Source of the DNA: JAEUHO01 sp046350655
GTDB lineage: Bacteria > Planctomycetota > PLA2 > JAEUHO01
NCBI GenBank assembly: GCA_046350655.1
Contig: JAXMAB010000004.1
Span: 930,001 to 994,000, forward strand
Reading direction: 5' to 3'
Length of the DNA stretch: 64,000 nt
A model generated the notes under the pieces. It had not been told where the DNA came from and ran no database searches. It saw only the letters and a program-made list of their open reading frames with translations. Of the stretch, positions 34,216 to 43,394 are shown in pieces. Position 1 is the stretch's first letter; each line of letters begins with the position of its first letter. The position numbers were made by a program, and so were the translations under genes.

Positions 34216-34279
34216 GGGGGTCCTCCGGCCTTCCACGGCGCGGCCGCGCCGCGCACGCATGGTATCTCGGCCCGGGCTA

Positions 34280-34298
34280 CCGGGCCTTGCGTACCCGG
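34280..34298 (-). repeat. Dispersed hairpin repeat, V2 form with one mismatch
   Basis: CCGGGCCTTGCGTACCCGG between the GDT1 and HEAT genes. The loop base change (TTGC for TCGC) leaves the CCGGG/CCCGG stem intact. Confidence 0.65.
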
Positions 34299-34309
34299 AT
34301 CGGGCCGCG

Positions 34310-34885
34310 TCACCGGGAGAGGAGGTCGCCCGGCAGGAGGATCGTGAGGACGCCGAGGGCCACGAAGAGGCCGGCCGCGATCCAGCGGACGACTTTCATG
34401 TTGATGCGGTGCGCGAGGACGTCGCCGAGCCAGACGGCGGGGACGTTCGCGATCATCATCCCGAGGGTCGTGCCGACGACGACCGCGACGAGCGAGGCGT
34501 GACGGGCCGCCAGCGCGATGGTCGCGAGCTGCGTCTTGTCGCCCATCTCCGCCAGGAAGAAGGCGACGAGGGTCGTGACGAACGCCCCGGCGGGCTTGAC
34601 GTCGGGTTCGCCGTCGAGGGTGTCGGGCTTGAGCGCCCAGACCCCGAACGCGACGAACGCGATCCCGATCCCCCAGCGCAGGGCGGTGGGGGAGACGAGG
34701 GTCGCGAGCCAGGCGCCGACGGAGGCCGCGAACGCGTGATTGGCGATCGTCGCGACGAGGATCCCGAGGACGATCGGCCAGAAGCGGCGGAGCTTGGCCG
34801 CCAGGACGAACGACAGCAGCTGGGTCTTGTCGCCGGTCTCGGCGATCGCGACGAGGAGCGTGGAGGTGAGGAAGGCCTCGAGCAC
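34310..34885 (-). CDS. TMEM165/GDT1 (UPF0016) family cation transporter
   Basis: 191 aa, six helices in two inverted repeats, each with the ExGD[KR][TS] motif: AIAETGDKTQLLSF near residue 15 and FLAEMGDKTQLATI near residue 110. Bacterial members export Mn(2+) or exchange Ca(2+)/Mn(2+) for protons. No yybP-type leader is recognised. The start is GTG at 34885, without a Shine-Dalgarno sequence; TACGAT (minus, 34900-34895) lies 9 nt upstream, consistent with a nearly leaderless message. Confidence 0.92.
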   Translation of the reverse strand: MLEAFLTSTLLVAIAETGDKTQLLSFVLAAKLRRFWPIVLGILVATIANHAFAASVGAWLATLVSPTALRWGIGIAFVAFGVWALKPDTLDGEPDVKPAGAFVTTLVAFFLAEMGDKTQLATIALAARHASLVAVVVGTTLGMMIANVPAVWLGDVLAHRINMKVVRWIAAGLFVALGVLTILLPGDLLSR

Positions 34886-35000
34886 GGTCGGCGGATCGTA
34901 GGGCGGCCGACTCGGGGTGGCGTCGCCGGGCGACCCCCGGCGATTCGTACTTGTTCGGTTCCCGAAGGATCCCGAGGGGCGCCCCGGGGGGCGATCCCGC

Positions 35001-35030
35001 TTGGTGGACGACCCCCGGTGACCCTAGGAT
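35001..35030 (+). promoter_or_regulatory. Putative sigma-70-type promoter of the porin gene
   Basis: TTGGTG (35001-35006), an 18-nt spacer, and TAGGAT (35025-35030), followed about 26 nt later by the ATG at 35056. It lies in the short region divergent from the GDT1 gene. Confidence 0.45.
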
Positions 35031-35055
35031 GCCCCGCGACCTAGGAGGGTCCTTC

Positions 35056-36408
35056 ATGCGCACTTTGCTCTTGGCTGGCGGCGTCCTTGCGCTGGCTTCG
35101 TTCGCGGCCCCGGCCCTCGGCGACACGTCGTCGCGTGAGGTCCAGTCGGCCGTCGATGCCTATCTCGCCTCGTCGAAGGCCGACACGTCGCTCGTCGGCG
35201 GCGCCGGTCAGGCCGGCTACGACGGCGGCTTCTGGATCCGCGGCGGCTCGTTCCTCATGAAGATCAACCTGACGCTGCAGACGCGTTGGGAGGGCTTCGA
35301 CTGGGACGACACGGCGACCGAGCCCCGCCCGGGCGGCGACCTGTCGGGCTTCTCGCTCCCGCGCGCCACGCTGAAGTTCTCGGGCGACGCGACCTGCGAC
35401 GTCCACTACTACGCCGAGCTCGAGTTCGGCCACAGCGGTGACTGGTTCGACAACAACAACGCCCAGGGTGCGGGGTTCACGAACTTCCACCAGCGGTCGA
35501 TCCTCGACCAGACCGAGGGCAACCCGTCCGCCGGGTACGGCACGCTGCGCGAGGGCTGGATCGAGTACGAGACGAGCCCGTACCTGATCTTCCGCATGGG
35601 TCTCGTCAAGACGCCGACCACCCGTCAGCTCATGACGCCGCCCGAGATGCAGCAGTTCGTGGACGTGTCGATGGCCTCGGCCTTCATCGGCCAGACGATG
35701 CCGGGCTACACGGACCGCAACCGCGACTACGGCGCGCTCCTCCACGGCGCGTTCGGCTGCGACGGCGAGTTCCAGTACATGCTCGCGATCACGAACGGCG
35801 ACGGCCCGGTCCACCGCAACGTGCTGGACGGCACGACGGATGACTGCTTCGCCTACTCGGCGCGCGTGAACTGGGACATCAAGGGTCACCTCGGCTACGA
35901 GGAGGGCGCGCTCCGCTCGCACGAGTGCGAGTGGGCGGCCTCGATCGGCGCCTGGGCGCACTACTACACCGACGCGGCACAGCACAACCCGTTCTCGAAG
36001 TTCGCCGACAAGCTCGAGTGGGGCGTGGACGCGGCGTTCGCCTGGGGCGGCTTCTCGTTCACGGCGGCCTACAACGCGTACGACTGGGAGACCCCGGTCG
36101 GCAGCGGCGTCGATGGCTTCTCGTGGTTCGCGCAGGCCGGCTACCTGTTCCCGGGCACGGCCTGGGAGCTCGCGGCCCGGTACGGCGCGTACGAGGCGAA
36201 CGACCAGGTCTCCACGTCGACGACGACCGAGGTCGGCGTGGCGGTGAACTACTACATCGACGGGCACGCCGACAAGGTGACCCTCGACGTGGCGTTCCTC
36301 TCGCCCGACGACAACGGCAACATCTTCGCCGACACGTACACCGGCTACAGCGCCACCGGCGACAGCGACGCGGTGCTGATCCGGCTGCAGTGGCAGCTCG
36401 CGCTCTAG
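35056..36408 (+). CDS. OprP/OprO-like outer-membrane porin
   Basis: 450 aa. Signal peptide (1-22), then a beta-barrel with alternating aromatic strands: LQTRWEGFDWDD, LPRATLKFSGDATCDVHYYAELEFG, TRQLMTPPEMQQFVDVSM, FSWFAQAGYLFPGTAWELAARYG, ending LIRLQWQLAL, as in phosphate-selective porins O/P. The conserved ARLKFSG-type strand and the omega-loop TPPEMQ segment support the family. It is less extreme in GC than its neighbours (more Asn, Tyr, Lys codons) and has a very strong AGGAGGG site plus its own terminator, suggesting high expression. The ion or solute is unknown. Confidence 0.87.
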   Translation: MRTLLLAGGVLALASFAAPALGDTSSREVQSAVDAYLASSKADTSLVGGAGQAGYDGGFWIRGGSFLMKINLTLQTRWEGFDWDDTATEPRPGGDLSGFSLPRATLKFSGDATCDVHYYAELEFGHSGDWFDNNNAQGAGFTNFHQRSILDQTEGNPSAGYGTLREGWIEYETSPYLIFRMGLVKTPTTRQLMTPPEMQQFVDVSMASAFIGQTMPGYTDRNRDYGALLHGAFGCDGEFQYMLAITNGDGPVHRNVLDGTTDDCFAYSARVNWDIKGHLGYEEGALRSHECEWAASIGAWAHYYTDAAQHNPFSKFADKLEWGVDAAFAWGGFSFTAAYNAYDWETPVGSGVDGFSWFAQAGYLFPGTAWELAARYGAYEANDQVSTSTTTEVGVAVNYYIDGHADKVTLDVAFLSPDDNGNIFADTYTGYSATGDSDAVLIRLQWQLAL

Positions 36409-36432
36409 GATCGTAAGCGAACTGCGGTTCTC

Positions 36433-36462
36433 GACGCCCGGCCGAGCATTCGGCCGGGCGTC
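36433..36462 (+). terminator. Rho-independent terminator after the porin gene
   Basis: A perfect 13-bp stem (GACGCCCGGCCGA / TCGGCCGGGCGTC) with a GCAT loop, followed by TCCGTTTCC, begins 25 nt after the porin stop. Confidence 0.8.
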
Positions 36463-36545
36463 TCCGTTTCCACGCTGCCACTGTCAGTTGGCTCGCGCGG
36501 CGGTTCCGGCGCTTGTGGGGCGTGCGCGTGGGGGGGCGTCGGCGA

Positions 36546-36565
36546 CCGGGCCTCGCGGTCCCGGG
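36546..36565 (-). repeat. Dispersed hairpin repeat, V1 consensus
   Basis: CCGGGCCTCGCGGTCCCGGG between the porin terminator and the start of the next gene. Confidence 0.8.
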
Positions 36566-36605
36566 AGCACGAGCGGCGGCCGGGCGGTTCTGGCAGACTG
36601 GACCC

Positions 36606-38186
36606 ATGCGACGCCGAGGGGCCCTGCTGATCGCGCTGACGCTCGCCACCCGGGCGGGCGGTGCCCGCGCGGAACAGCAGGACGGGTTCTCGGTCGCCCT
36701 GTCGCGCGCGACCCTCGAGGTGGACGGGCGCACGATCGCCGCCCTCCCGGCGGACACGCGACTCGGGGAACCGGGCACGCTCGACCTCCTCGCGGACCGG
36801 AATCGCATCTTCGCGCGGGACGCCGCGACCGGCGAGCAGCGATGGGTCGCCGAGATGCCCATCGGGCGCCGATGGATCGAGGTCGAACGGGACGCGAAGA
36901 CCGCGTACGGTCTGTTCACCCAGGCGGACGTGGCGAACCTCGCGGAGCCGGCGACGAAGTCGACGGGGGTGCACTGGGTCGCGGACGGCCCGGACCGCGT
37001 GCGTCGCCTGTCGCTCGCGAATGGGACGTGGCGGCCCGCCTTGTCGGTGGAGGGGCGCGTCCGGACCGTCGTCGTCGCGGGGAGCGACGTCGTGGTCGTG
37101 AGCGACCCCGAGCCGGGGCGCGTGACGTTCACCTGCTTCGCCGCCGACGCCGACGCGCCGCGGTGGAGCCGGTCGATCCGGTCGCCGGTGCCGCTCGGGA
37201 TGCAGCCCGGCTACTTCAGCCAGCTCCCGACCGGCGCCGTGCCGGAGGAGACGACGGGCGCGGGGGTGGTCGCCGCCGGCGACGTGTTCGTCACCTGCGC
37301 CGGGGCCTCGCAGGAGATCGTCGCGCTGGACCGCGTGGACGGCTCGGTGCGGTGGCAACTCGATCGGTTGTGGGAGTTCGACCGGTACCAGGAGCGGCCG
37401 AACCTCTTCGGCTGGGGCTTCATGCGCCCGCCGACCGACGAGGCCCGGCGCGATCTCGCGCGCCGGTGCCGGATCGTGGCCGGGCCGATCGTCGTGGGCG
37501 AAGGACCCGGGCAACGGCTGTTCTTCGGCGTGACGCGGGACCGGCTCGAGAGCACCGGCGCGCCGGTGGCGGAGTCGATCACGTACGAGCTCTCGGGCGG
37601 CGAACTCGTCTCGATCACCCGGCTGCCCACGCCCGTCCGGCGCGAAGGTTCGCGGGCCCTCGGTGCCGGCGTGCTCTGGCGCTGCGGCGAGGACGCGATG
37701 GCGTACCAGGTCCCGTCGGAGCAGACGGGGGGCGTCTTCAACGGCATCGGGAGCAGCGACCGGAGCGGTTGGCTCCGCTGGTACCGGCAGCCGGCGCCTG
37801 CGCCGACCCCCGACGCCTGGCTGCGGACGGAACGCGGGGCGGCGTGCCTCGTCACGGACGGAACGTCCGCGTGGTTCGTCGTCGGAGGGCCGTATGTGCT
37901 GGGTGCCGCCGACACGGCGTTCCGGGTTCCCCTGCGGCGGCTCGACCTCGTGACCGGCGCGGAGCACGACCTCGTGCTGGTGGTGCCCTTCACGGGCGCG
38001 TTGCCGACCCGGGAGAAGCTGAACCAGAGCACCGAACGGGCGGGCGACCGCGAGCGCATCGAGATCCTCCAGCCCTACGCCGTCGAGGTGCAGGACCTCG
38101 AGCTCCGCCGAGGCCATCTCGTCGTGCAGCTCGGCGCGGTCAACGGCGGCGGACGGTGCACGTTCCGCGTCGAGGGCGTTCGATGA
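36606..38186 (+). CDS. Secreted PQQ-like beta-propeller protein
   Basis: 526 aa. Signal peptide (MRRRGALLIALTLATRAGGARA) followed by propeller-like blades with PQQ-type motifs: LLADRNRIFARDAATGEQRWVAEMP, AGDVFVTCAGASQEIVALDRVDGSVRWQLD. It resembles outer-membrane BamB-like and other PQQ-repeat proteins; no cofactor residues can be assigned. ATG at 36606 has no Shine-Dalgarno sequence and lies 6 nt after CAGACT. Its stop overlaps the following HEAT gene (ATGA), so the two form one operon. Confidence 0.75.
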   Translation: MRRRGALLIALTLATRAGGARAEQQDGFSVALSRATLEVDGRTIAALPADTRLGEPGTLDLLADRNRIFARDAATGEQRWVAEMPIGRRWIEVERDAKTAYGLFTQADVANLAEPATKSTGVHWVADGPDRVRRLSLANGTWRPALSVEGRVRTVVVAGSDVVVVSDPEPGRVTFTCFAADADAPRWSRSIRSPVPLGMQPGYFSQLPTGAVPEETTGAGVVAAGDVFVTCAGASQEIVALDRVDGSVRWQLDRLWEFDRYQERPNLFGWGFMRPPTDEARRDLARRCRIVAGPIVVGEGPGQRLFFGVTRDRLESTGAPVAESITYELSGGELVSITRLPTPVRREGSRALGAGVLWRCGEDAMAYQVPSEQTGGVFNGIGSSDRSGWLRWYRQPAPAPTPDAWLRTERGAACLVTDGTSAWFVVGGPYVLGAADTAFRVPLRRLDLVTGAEHDLVLVVPFTGALPTREKLNQSTERAGDRERIEILQPYAVEVQDLELRRGHLVVQLGAVNGGGRCTFRVEGVR

Positions 38187-40885
38187 GGCGGCGTCGCGCA
38201 CCCTCCCTGACGGCCCTCGCGTGCGCCCTCGCCCTCGGCGCGCTCCCGGTCGCGCACGCCGCGGAGCCGCTTCCGTCGCCGCGCGCCGTGGCGCAGGCGC
38301 TCGTGGACGCGTTGTCGTCGCCGTCGGTGCCGGCCCGGATCGCGGCCGCCGAGGCGCTCGGCCGGCGCGGTCCGTCCGCCCGGTGCGCACTGCCCGCGCT
38401 GCTCGACCTGTGCATCGCGGGCGACGCGTCCGCGGACACGGCGATGCTCGCGGTCGCGGCGATCGTGCCGCTCGGCGGGGGTCCCTGGGAGCGCGAGGTG
38501 GCGGCCCTGGTGTCGCCGACGACGAAGGCCGACCCGCGCGGGGCGCGGTGGCTCGCGGCGAAGGTGATCGGGGCGACGGCGGCCGAGCTCGACGCGCTCG
38601 TGACGCCCTGGCTGACGGGGCCGGTTCCCGCCGCAGATCGCTTCGCGGCGGAGGTGGCCGTGGACGTCCTCGCGGAGCTCGCGGACCTCGCGCCGCTGGA
38701 GCGCATGGACGACGCCCGCTCGCCGCACGTCGAGCGGGACGACGCCCGTGCCCTCCTGCGCCGGCTGGCCCTCGCTCCGGACCGCGCGCTCGCGTTCCGC
38801 GCCCTTCGGGTCCTCGTGCGCGACCTCGAGTCGCAAGAAGAAGCCTTCGGACGTCTCAAGCAGACCCTGGCGGACCCCGACGCGGACCTGCTCGGGCAGG
38901 CCCTGCTCGAGCTCGGGCTGCGCGGACGACTTCCGGCCACGGTCGTCGACGGGCTCCCCGCGATGCTGACGTCGCCGAAGCCCTCGGTGCGCGCGGCCGC
39001 CGCTCGGGTGCTGGGCGAGCGCGGGCCCCACGCGGCGAAGCACGTGGCGGCGATCGGCGCGCTCGTGAAGGACCCGGTCCCGGCGGTGCGGGTTGCCGCG
39101 GTGACGGCGCTCGACCGCATCGGCCTCAACGCGCCCGAGGTCCCGACGCTCCTCGATGCGTTCGTGGACGACCCTGATCTCTCCGTGATCGCGGAGCTCC
39201 GCCGGGTGATCGCGGCCCGGGACGGGCGGACGGGGCGCTACCGGGCCCTGGCCCTGCGGCTCGCACGACGCGACGCGGAGCCCCTCCCGGACCCGGCGGA
39301 CGACGCCCGCCGCCGCGAGACGCTCGCTCGACTGCCCCACACGCCGGACGCCGCGATCGGGGCGATCGAGGCGTTCCTGGCCGACGCGGACGTCGCGGTT
39401 CGGGACGCGGCGTGGGCCCGGCTCGACGAGATCCCGTCGTACAGCCCGACGAAGCACGTGGACGCGCTCGTCGCCCGCGTCGAACGTCCGACGGACGGTG
39501 AGGTGCCTCCATGGGGGCCACGCCTGCTCGCGCGCTCGGGCCGGGTGGGCGTGGACGCGCTGCTCCGGCTCGTGGCTTCGTCTCGCGGCGACTGGGTTCG
39601 CGGTCAGTACGTCGCCGGGCTCCTGTACGCCCCGGCGGAGCAACTCGAGCGGTCGGAGGTCCGACGGCCGCTGATTCCGCTCTACTTCTCGGACGCCTTC
39701 GGCGCGCACTCGGCCGACAGCCCGGCCGGACTCGCGGAGCGCGAGGCCGTCGTGCGGTTCGAGGCGGTTCTCGGCGCACACCTGGATGACGTCCGCGACG
39801 CCGCTCGGGACATCCCGAACAGCAGCGAGGCCGACGCCGCCCGAGACTTCCTTGCCCGCCACGGCGCCGAGGGGCTGCGCCGGTTGGCGTCGGTGCTCGC
39901 CGAGCGATTCGTCTCGGCGGCGTGGAGCGGTCGCGTGCCGGATGACGTGCTCCTCGAGACCCGGTTCCCGGCACTGCAACCTCTCCTCGCCGATCCGGAT
40001 CCGTGCCTGCGTGCCGCGGCGTGCAGCCTCCTGACCCCGGACAAGCAGGAGCAGGGACCGAAGCCCCTGCCGGCCGACGTTCGCGCGGCGCTGGAAGAGC
40101 GGCTCTCGGACGAGGACGGTCGCGTGCGAGGCATCGCGGCCAGTACGCTCGAGGACGACGAAGAGGCGGTATCCGACGCCGCGATCGCGCGATGCGTGTC
40201 GATGCTCGTCGACCGTCATCCCGCGGCGCGCGATGGGGCGTGGGACGTCGTGGCGAACGCCGGGGCCCGGCTGGGTCCGCACGTCCCACAAATCCTGGCG
40301 CAGTTGCATGTGGCGCCCGACGACGACGCCCGCCGCAAGCACGTCTGGATCCTGAGCGCGGTGCCCGGGCCGCCGTCCCCCGCCGTCGTGGTCGTGTGGG
40401 TTCAGGCCGTGGGCTCGCCGTCGGCGGTGGTCGCGGGCGCGGGACTCGGCGCGATCGAGGCCGCACGACCGACCGACGCGGAGTCCCTCGCTCAGCTACT
40501 GCCCGCCGTCGAGGCGCGCCTCTCGGATCCGGCTCATCGGGAGGACGCGGCGCGAGCCTTGGGGCGCTACGGACCCCGAGCTCGCCGCTCGATCCCCGCG
40601 CTCGAGCGGGCTGCCGCCGCGGGTTCGAAGGCCGCGGCGACCGCGCTCCCCGCCGTCCGCGGCGACACGGCGGCCTGGGTCGCCCTCCTCGCCGAAGAGG
40701 CGCGCGGGGGGTGGAGTCGCGCGGCGCTCCGCGATCTGCGCGAGCTCGGGCCGCGGGCCTCCGCGGCGCTGCCCGTGTTGCGGGAGGCGCTCGAGCCCAA
40801 GAAGGGTCGGTCCCCGGTCTCGACGGACTTCCGCGCCGACGCCGAGGCGACGATCCGCGCGATCGAGGCCGGCGGCGCGAAGTAG
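38183..40885 (+). CDS. Large secreted HEAT-repeat protein
   Basis: 900 aa. Signal peptide (1-27), then HEAT/PBS-lyase-like repeats over the whole length: PARIAAAEALGRRGPSARCALPAL, SVRAAAARVLGERGPHAAKHVAAI, AVRVAAVTALDRIG, REDAARALGRYGPRARRSIPALE. No enzymatic motif is seen. It is translationally coupled to the PQQ-like protein, so they may form a cell-surface or periplasmic pair. It is followed by a V1 repeat and then an independent gene. Confidence 0.8.
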   Translation: MRRRRAPSLTALACALALGALPVAHAAEPLPSPRAVAQALVDALSSPSVPARIAAAEALGRRGPSARCALPALLDLCIAGDASADTAMLAVAAIVPLGGGPWEREVAALVSPTTKADPRGARWLAAKVIGATAAELDALVTPWLTGPVPAADRFAAEVAVDVLAELADLAPLERMDDARSPHVERDDARALLRRLALAPDRALAFRALRVLVRDLESQEEAFGRLKQTLADPDADLLGQALLELGLRGRLPATVVDGLPAMLTSPKPSVRAAAARVLGERGPHAAKHVAAIGALVKDPVPAVRVAAVTALDRIGLNAPEVPTLLDAFVDDPDLSVIAELRRVIAARDGRTGRYRALALRLARRDAEPLPDPADDARRRETLARLPHTPDAAIGAIEAFLADADVAVRDAAWARLDEIPSYSPTKHVDALVARVERPTDGEVPPWGPRLLARSGRVGVDALLRLVASSRGDWVRGQYVAGLLYAPAEQLERSEVRRPLIPLYFSDAFGAHSADSPAGLAEREAVVRFEAVLGAHLDDVRDAARDIPNSSEADAARDFLARHGAEGLRRLASVLAERFVSAAWSGRVPDDVLLETRFPALQPLLADPDPCLRAAACSLLTPDKQEQGPKPLPADVRAALEERLSDEDGRVRGIAASTLEDDEEAVSDAAIARCVSMLVDRHPAARDGAWDVVANAGARLGPHVPQILAQLHVAPDDDARRKHVWILSAVPGPPSPAVVVVWVQAVGSPSAVVAGAGLGAIEAARPTDAESLAQLLPAVEARLSDPAHREDAARALGRYGPRARRSIPALERAAAAGSKAAATALPAVRGDTAAWVALLAEEARGGWSRAALRDLRELGPRASAALPVLREALEPKKGRSPVSTDFRADAEATIRAIEAGGAK

Positions 40886-40905
40886 GGGCCGCGGCCCGCC
40901 GGCCA

Positions 40906-40924
40906 CCGGGCCTCGCGGTCCCGG
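40906..40924 (-). repeat. Dispersed hairpin repeat, V1 consensus
   Basis: CCGGGCCTCGCGGTCCCGG preceded by GGCCA, 20 nt after the stop of the large HEAT gene. Confidence 0.8.
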
Positions 40925-41038
40925 GGAGGGGATGCGGACGAAGAGGGTGGGAACGGGCGGGGAACGCCCTGCCCGGGGGAGGTAGGCTCGGGGGAGGCCG
41001 GGGCGGTCGGGCCCCGGCGACGTCCCCGGAGGCTGATC

Positions 41039-43294
41039 GTGACCCACCCCCGCCGTACCGAGGCCGAGGCGCGCTGGCTGGCGCGCGGCCGCGTGGCCGC
41101 GTTCGTCGTGGGCCTCGTCGCGTTGCTGCCCGTCGCCGCCGCGCAGGACGCCCCGGCGCCGCCGAGCGGGGGCGGGGGGCCGCCCGCCGGCAGCCCGCCC
41201 ACGCCGCCGCGGGGGACCGAGCGCGAGGCGATGTGGCGCGCGCCGACCGCCGAGGACTGGGCGAAGCCGTGCCTCCTCACCTGGCAGCGCACCTGGGACG
41301 ACGCGGTCGCGGTCTCGAAGGCGACCGGAAAGCCGATCCTCGTGTGCATCAACATGGACGGCGAGATCGCGAGCGAGCACTACGCGGGCGTCCGCTACCG
41401 CCAGCCCGAGATCGCCGCGCTGTACGCGCCCTACGTCCTCGTGATCGCGTCGGTCTACCGCCACAACCCGCGCGACTACGACGACCAGGGCCGGCGCATT
41501 CCGTGCCCGCGGTTCGGCGGCGTGACGTGCGGCGAACACATCGCGCTCGAACCGGTCGTCTACGACAAGTTCCTCGACGGGCAGCGCGTGGCGCCGCGCC
41601 ACATCGCGGTCGACCTCGACGGCAAGGAGGTCTACGACGTCTACTACGCGAACGACACGAAGTCGGTGTTCGACCGCATCCAGGCCGGCGTGCCGAACCT
41701 CCCGCCGCCGCCGCCCGAGGTGAAGGGCGACCGCCCGATCGCCGAGCGCGCGACGAGCCCGGACGTGCGCGACCGCGTCGCCGTCGAGGCCGCGTTCCAG
41801 GCCGCCGACCCCGCCGGCCGCCGCCGCCTGCTCGACGCGGCGCTTGCCGCCGGCGTCACGAAGCAGCTCGACCTCCTGCGGCTGTCGATCTTCGGCCTCG
41901 ACCCCGAGCTCGCGAAGTCGGCGCGCGCCGCCCTCGCGAAGGTGGACGACCCCGCCGCGACCGACCTCGTGCTCGAGGCGCTGCGCGTGCCCATGGAGGG
42001 CGCCGAGCGCGACGCGCTCATCGCCGCGCTCGGCCGCATGGGCGCGACGTCGCCCCGCGCGTCGTGGCTCGCCGCGGTCCACCAGGGCCTCGCGGGCGCG
42101 CCGACCTCGGTCGACCCGAAGGCCTGGGACGACGCCGCGAAGTCGGGCGCCCGCCCCGCCACCGGCACCGGCTTCTACGGCGAGGACCTCGCCAACGCCC
42201 GCGAGACGCAGGTCACCGCCTCCCGCGCGCGCCCGGACGACCCGGCGGTGCAGCTCGACCTCGCCGAGGCCTCCCTCGGCGTCGCGATGAACGCCGACAA
42301 GACGTACCCGACCGACCCGCGCAAGGCGCGCTTCCTCGCCGGCCGCATGTTCGCCGACGCGCGCCGCGCCGCGCTCGAGGCCAAGCGCCTCGGCTCGAAG
42401 GACTGGCGCGTCGACACCGTCCTCGCCCTCGCCGCCTACCACACCGGCGACCTCACCGAGGCCTACGCCCGCGCCGAGGCCGCCGTGCCCGCGATCCCGC
42501 CCGGCGAGGGCGGCTGGAGCTCGATGGCCGTCGTGACGGTCTTCGCGGAATCGCGCTTCAAGCAGATCGCGGCGGCGCTCAAGGCCCGCAAGCGCTGGCC
42601 GCCGTCGTGGCTCGCCGACCTCAACGCGTCGTACGCGGTCCTCATCAAGCACCCGCTCGGCACCGAGGCGCAGGTGCTCTGGTACTACGACTTCCTCGTG
42701 TGGCTCGGCGCCGACGACGCCTCGTTCCGCGTCCTCGCGCAGGGCGTCGAGCGCTTCGCGGGCTCCGCCACGCTGCACGCCCGCTACCTCGACCGCGTCC
42801 TGAAGGACCGCGGCCCCGAAGGCGCCGAGGCCGCGTACGCGGCGCTGCTCGCGCGACCCGACGCGCCGCCGGGCCTGGCGGCGAAGGCCGCCGCCGCGTC
42901 CGTCGCGGCCGCCGACCACCTCCGCCGCGCCGGCAAGATCGCCGCGTCGGTGGACGCCTACACGCGCGCCGTCGCGTTCTTCGACCGCGCCGTCGCCGCG
43001 GACCCGCTCGGCCGCGCGCCGCTCGACGACGCGGCGGCCCTCGCGCTCGCCGGCCGCGGCCGCGCGCACTACCAGCTCGGCGACGACGCCGCGGCCACCG
43101 ACGACGTGTTCGCGTCGCTCGCCCGCAGCCCCGACACCGCGGGCACCCGCGACGCGCTCGGCATCACGCCCGGCGAGACCGCGCAGATGCTCCGCGCGCG
43201 CCTCGTCGAGAAGAAGCAGGACGACCTCCTGAAGAAGCTCGACGCCGCGCTCGCGCCCATCGACCCGGAGCTCCTGCGCTTCGACCGCGAGTGA
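41039..43294 (+). CDS. Secreted protein with thioredoxin-like N-terminal domain and TPR-like helical C-terminus
   Basis: 751 aa. Signal peptide/anchor (about 17-37), a Pro/Gly linker, then a thioredoxin-like region: WDDAVAVSKATGKPILVCINMDGE, YAPYVLVIASVYRH, PRHIAVDLDGKEVYDVYYAND. The CxxC active site is not evident, so redox activity is doubtful. Long helical and TPR-like repeats follow from about 260 to the end. It precedes the MoxR/Bat operon by 100 nt on the same strand and may be functionally linked. GTG at 41039 follows GGAGG; TAGGCT at 40983-40988 is a -10 candidate. Confidence 0.75.
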   Translation: MTHPRRTEAEARWLARGRVAAFVVGLVALLPVAAAQDAPAPPSGGGGPPAGSPPTPPRGTEREAMWRAPTAEDWAKPCLLTWQRTWDDAVAVSKATGKPILVCINMDGEIASEHYAGVRYRQPEIAALYAPYVLVIASVYRHNPRDYDDQGRRIPCPRFGGVTCGEHIALEPVVYDKFLDGQRVAPRHIAVDLDGKEVYDVYYANDTKSVFDRIQAGVPNLPPPPPEVKGDRPIAERATSPDVRDRVAVEAAFQAADPAGRRRLLDAALAAGVTKQLDLLRLSIFGLDPELAKSARAALAKVDDPAATDLVLEALRVPMEGAERDALIAALGRMGATSPRASWLAAVHQGLAGAPTSVDPKAWDDAAKSGARPATGTGFYGEDLANARETQVTASRARPDDPAVQLDLAEASLGVAMNADKTYPTDPRKARFLAGRMFADARRAALEAKRLGSKDWRVDTVLALAAYHTGDLTEAYARAEAAVPAIPPGEGGWSSMAVVTVFAESRFKQIAAALKARKRWPPSWLADLNASYAVLIKHPLGTEAQVLWYYDFLVWLGADDASFRVLAQGVERFAGSATLHARYLDRVLKDRGPEGAEAAYAALLARPDAPPGLAAKAAAASVAAADHLRRAGKIAASVDAYTRAVAFFDRAVAADPLGRAPLDDAAALALAGRGRAHYQLGDDAAATDDVFASLARSPDTAGTRDALGITPGETAQMLRARLVEKKQDDLLKKLDAALAPIDPELLRFDRE

Positions 43295-43323
43295 CCCGTT
43301 CCCCCGGGATCGCGTCCCCCGCG

Positions 43324-43340
43324 CGGGACCGCGAGGCCCG
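43324..43340 (+). repeat. Dispersed hairpin repeat, V1 form
   Basis: CGGGACCGCGAGGCCCG in the gap between the TPR-like gene and moxR. Confidence 0.75.
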
Positions 43341-43394
43341 CTCGCCCGCGCCCGCCCCTTCCCCCGCACGCCTCCCCGACCGAGGGACCCGCCC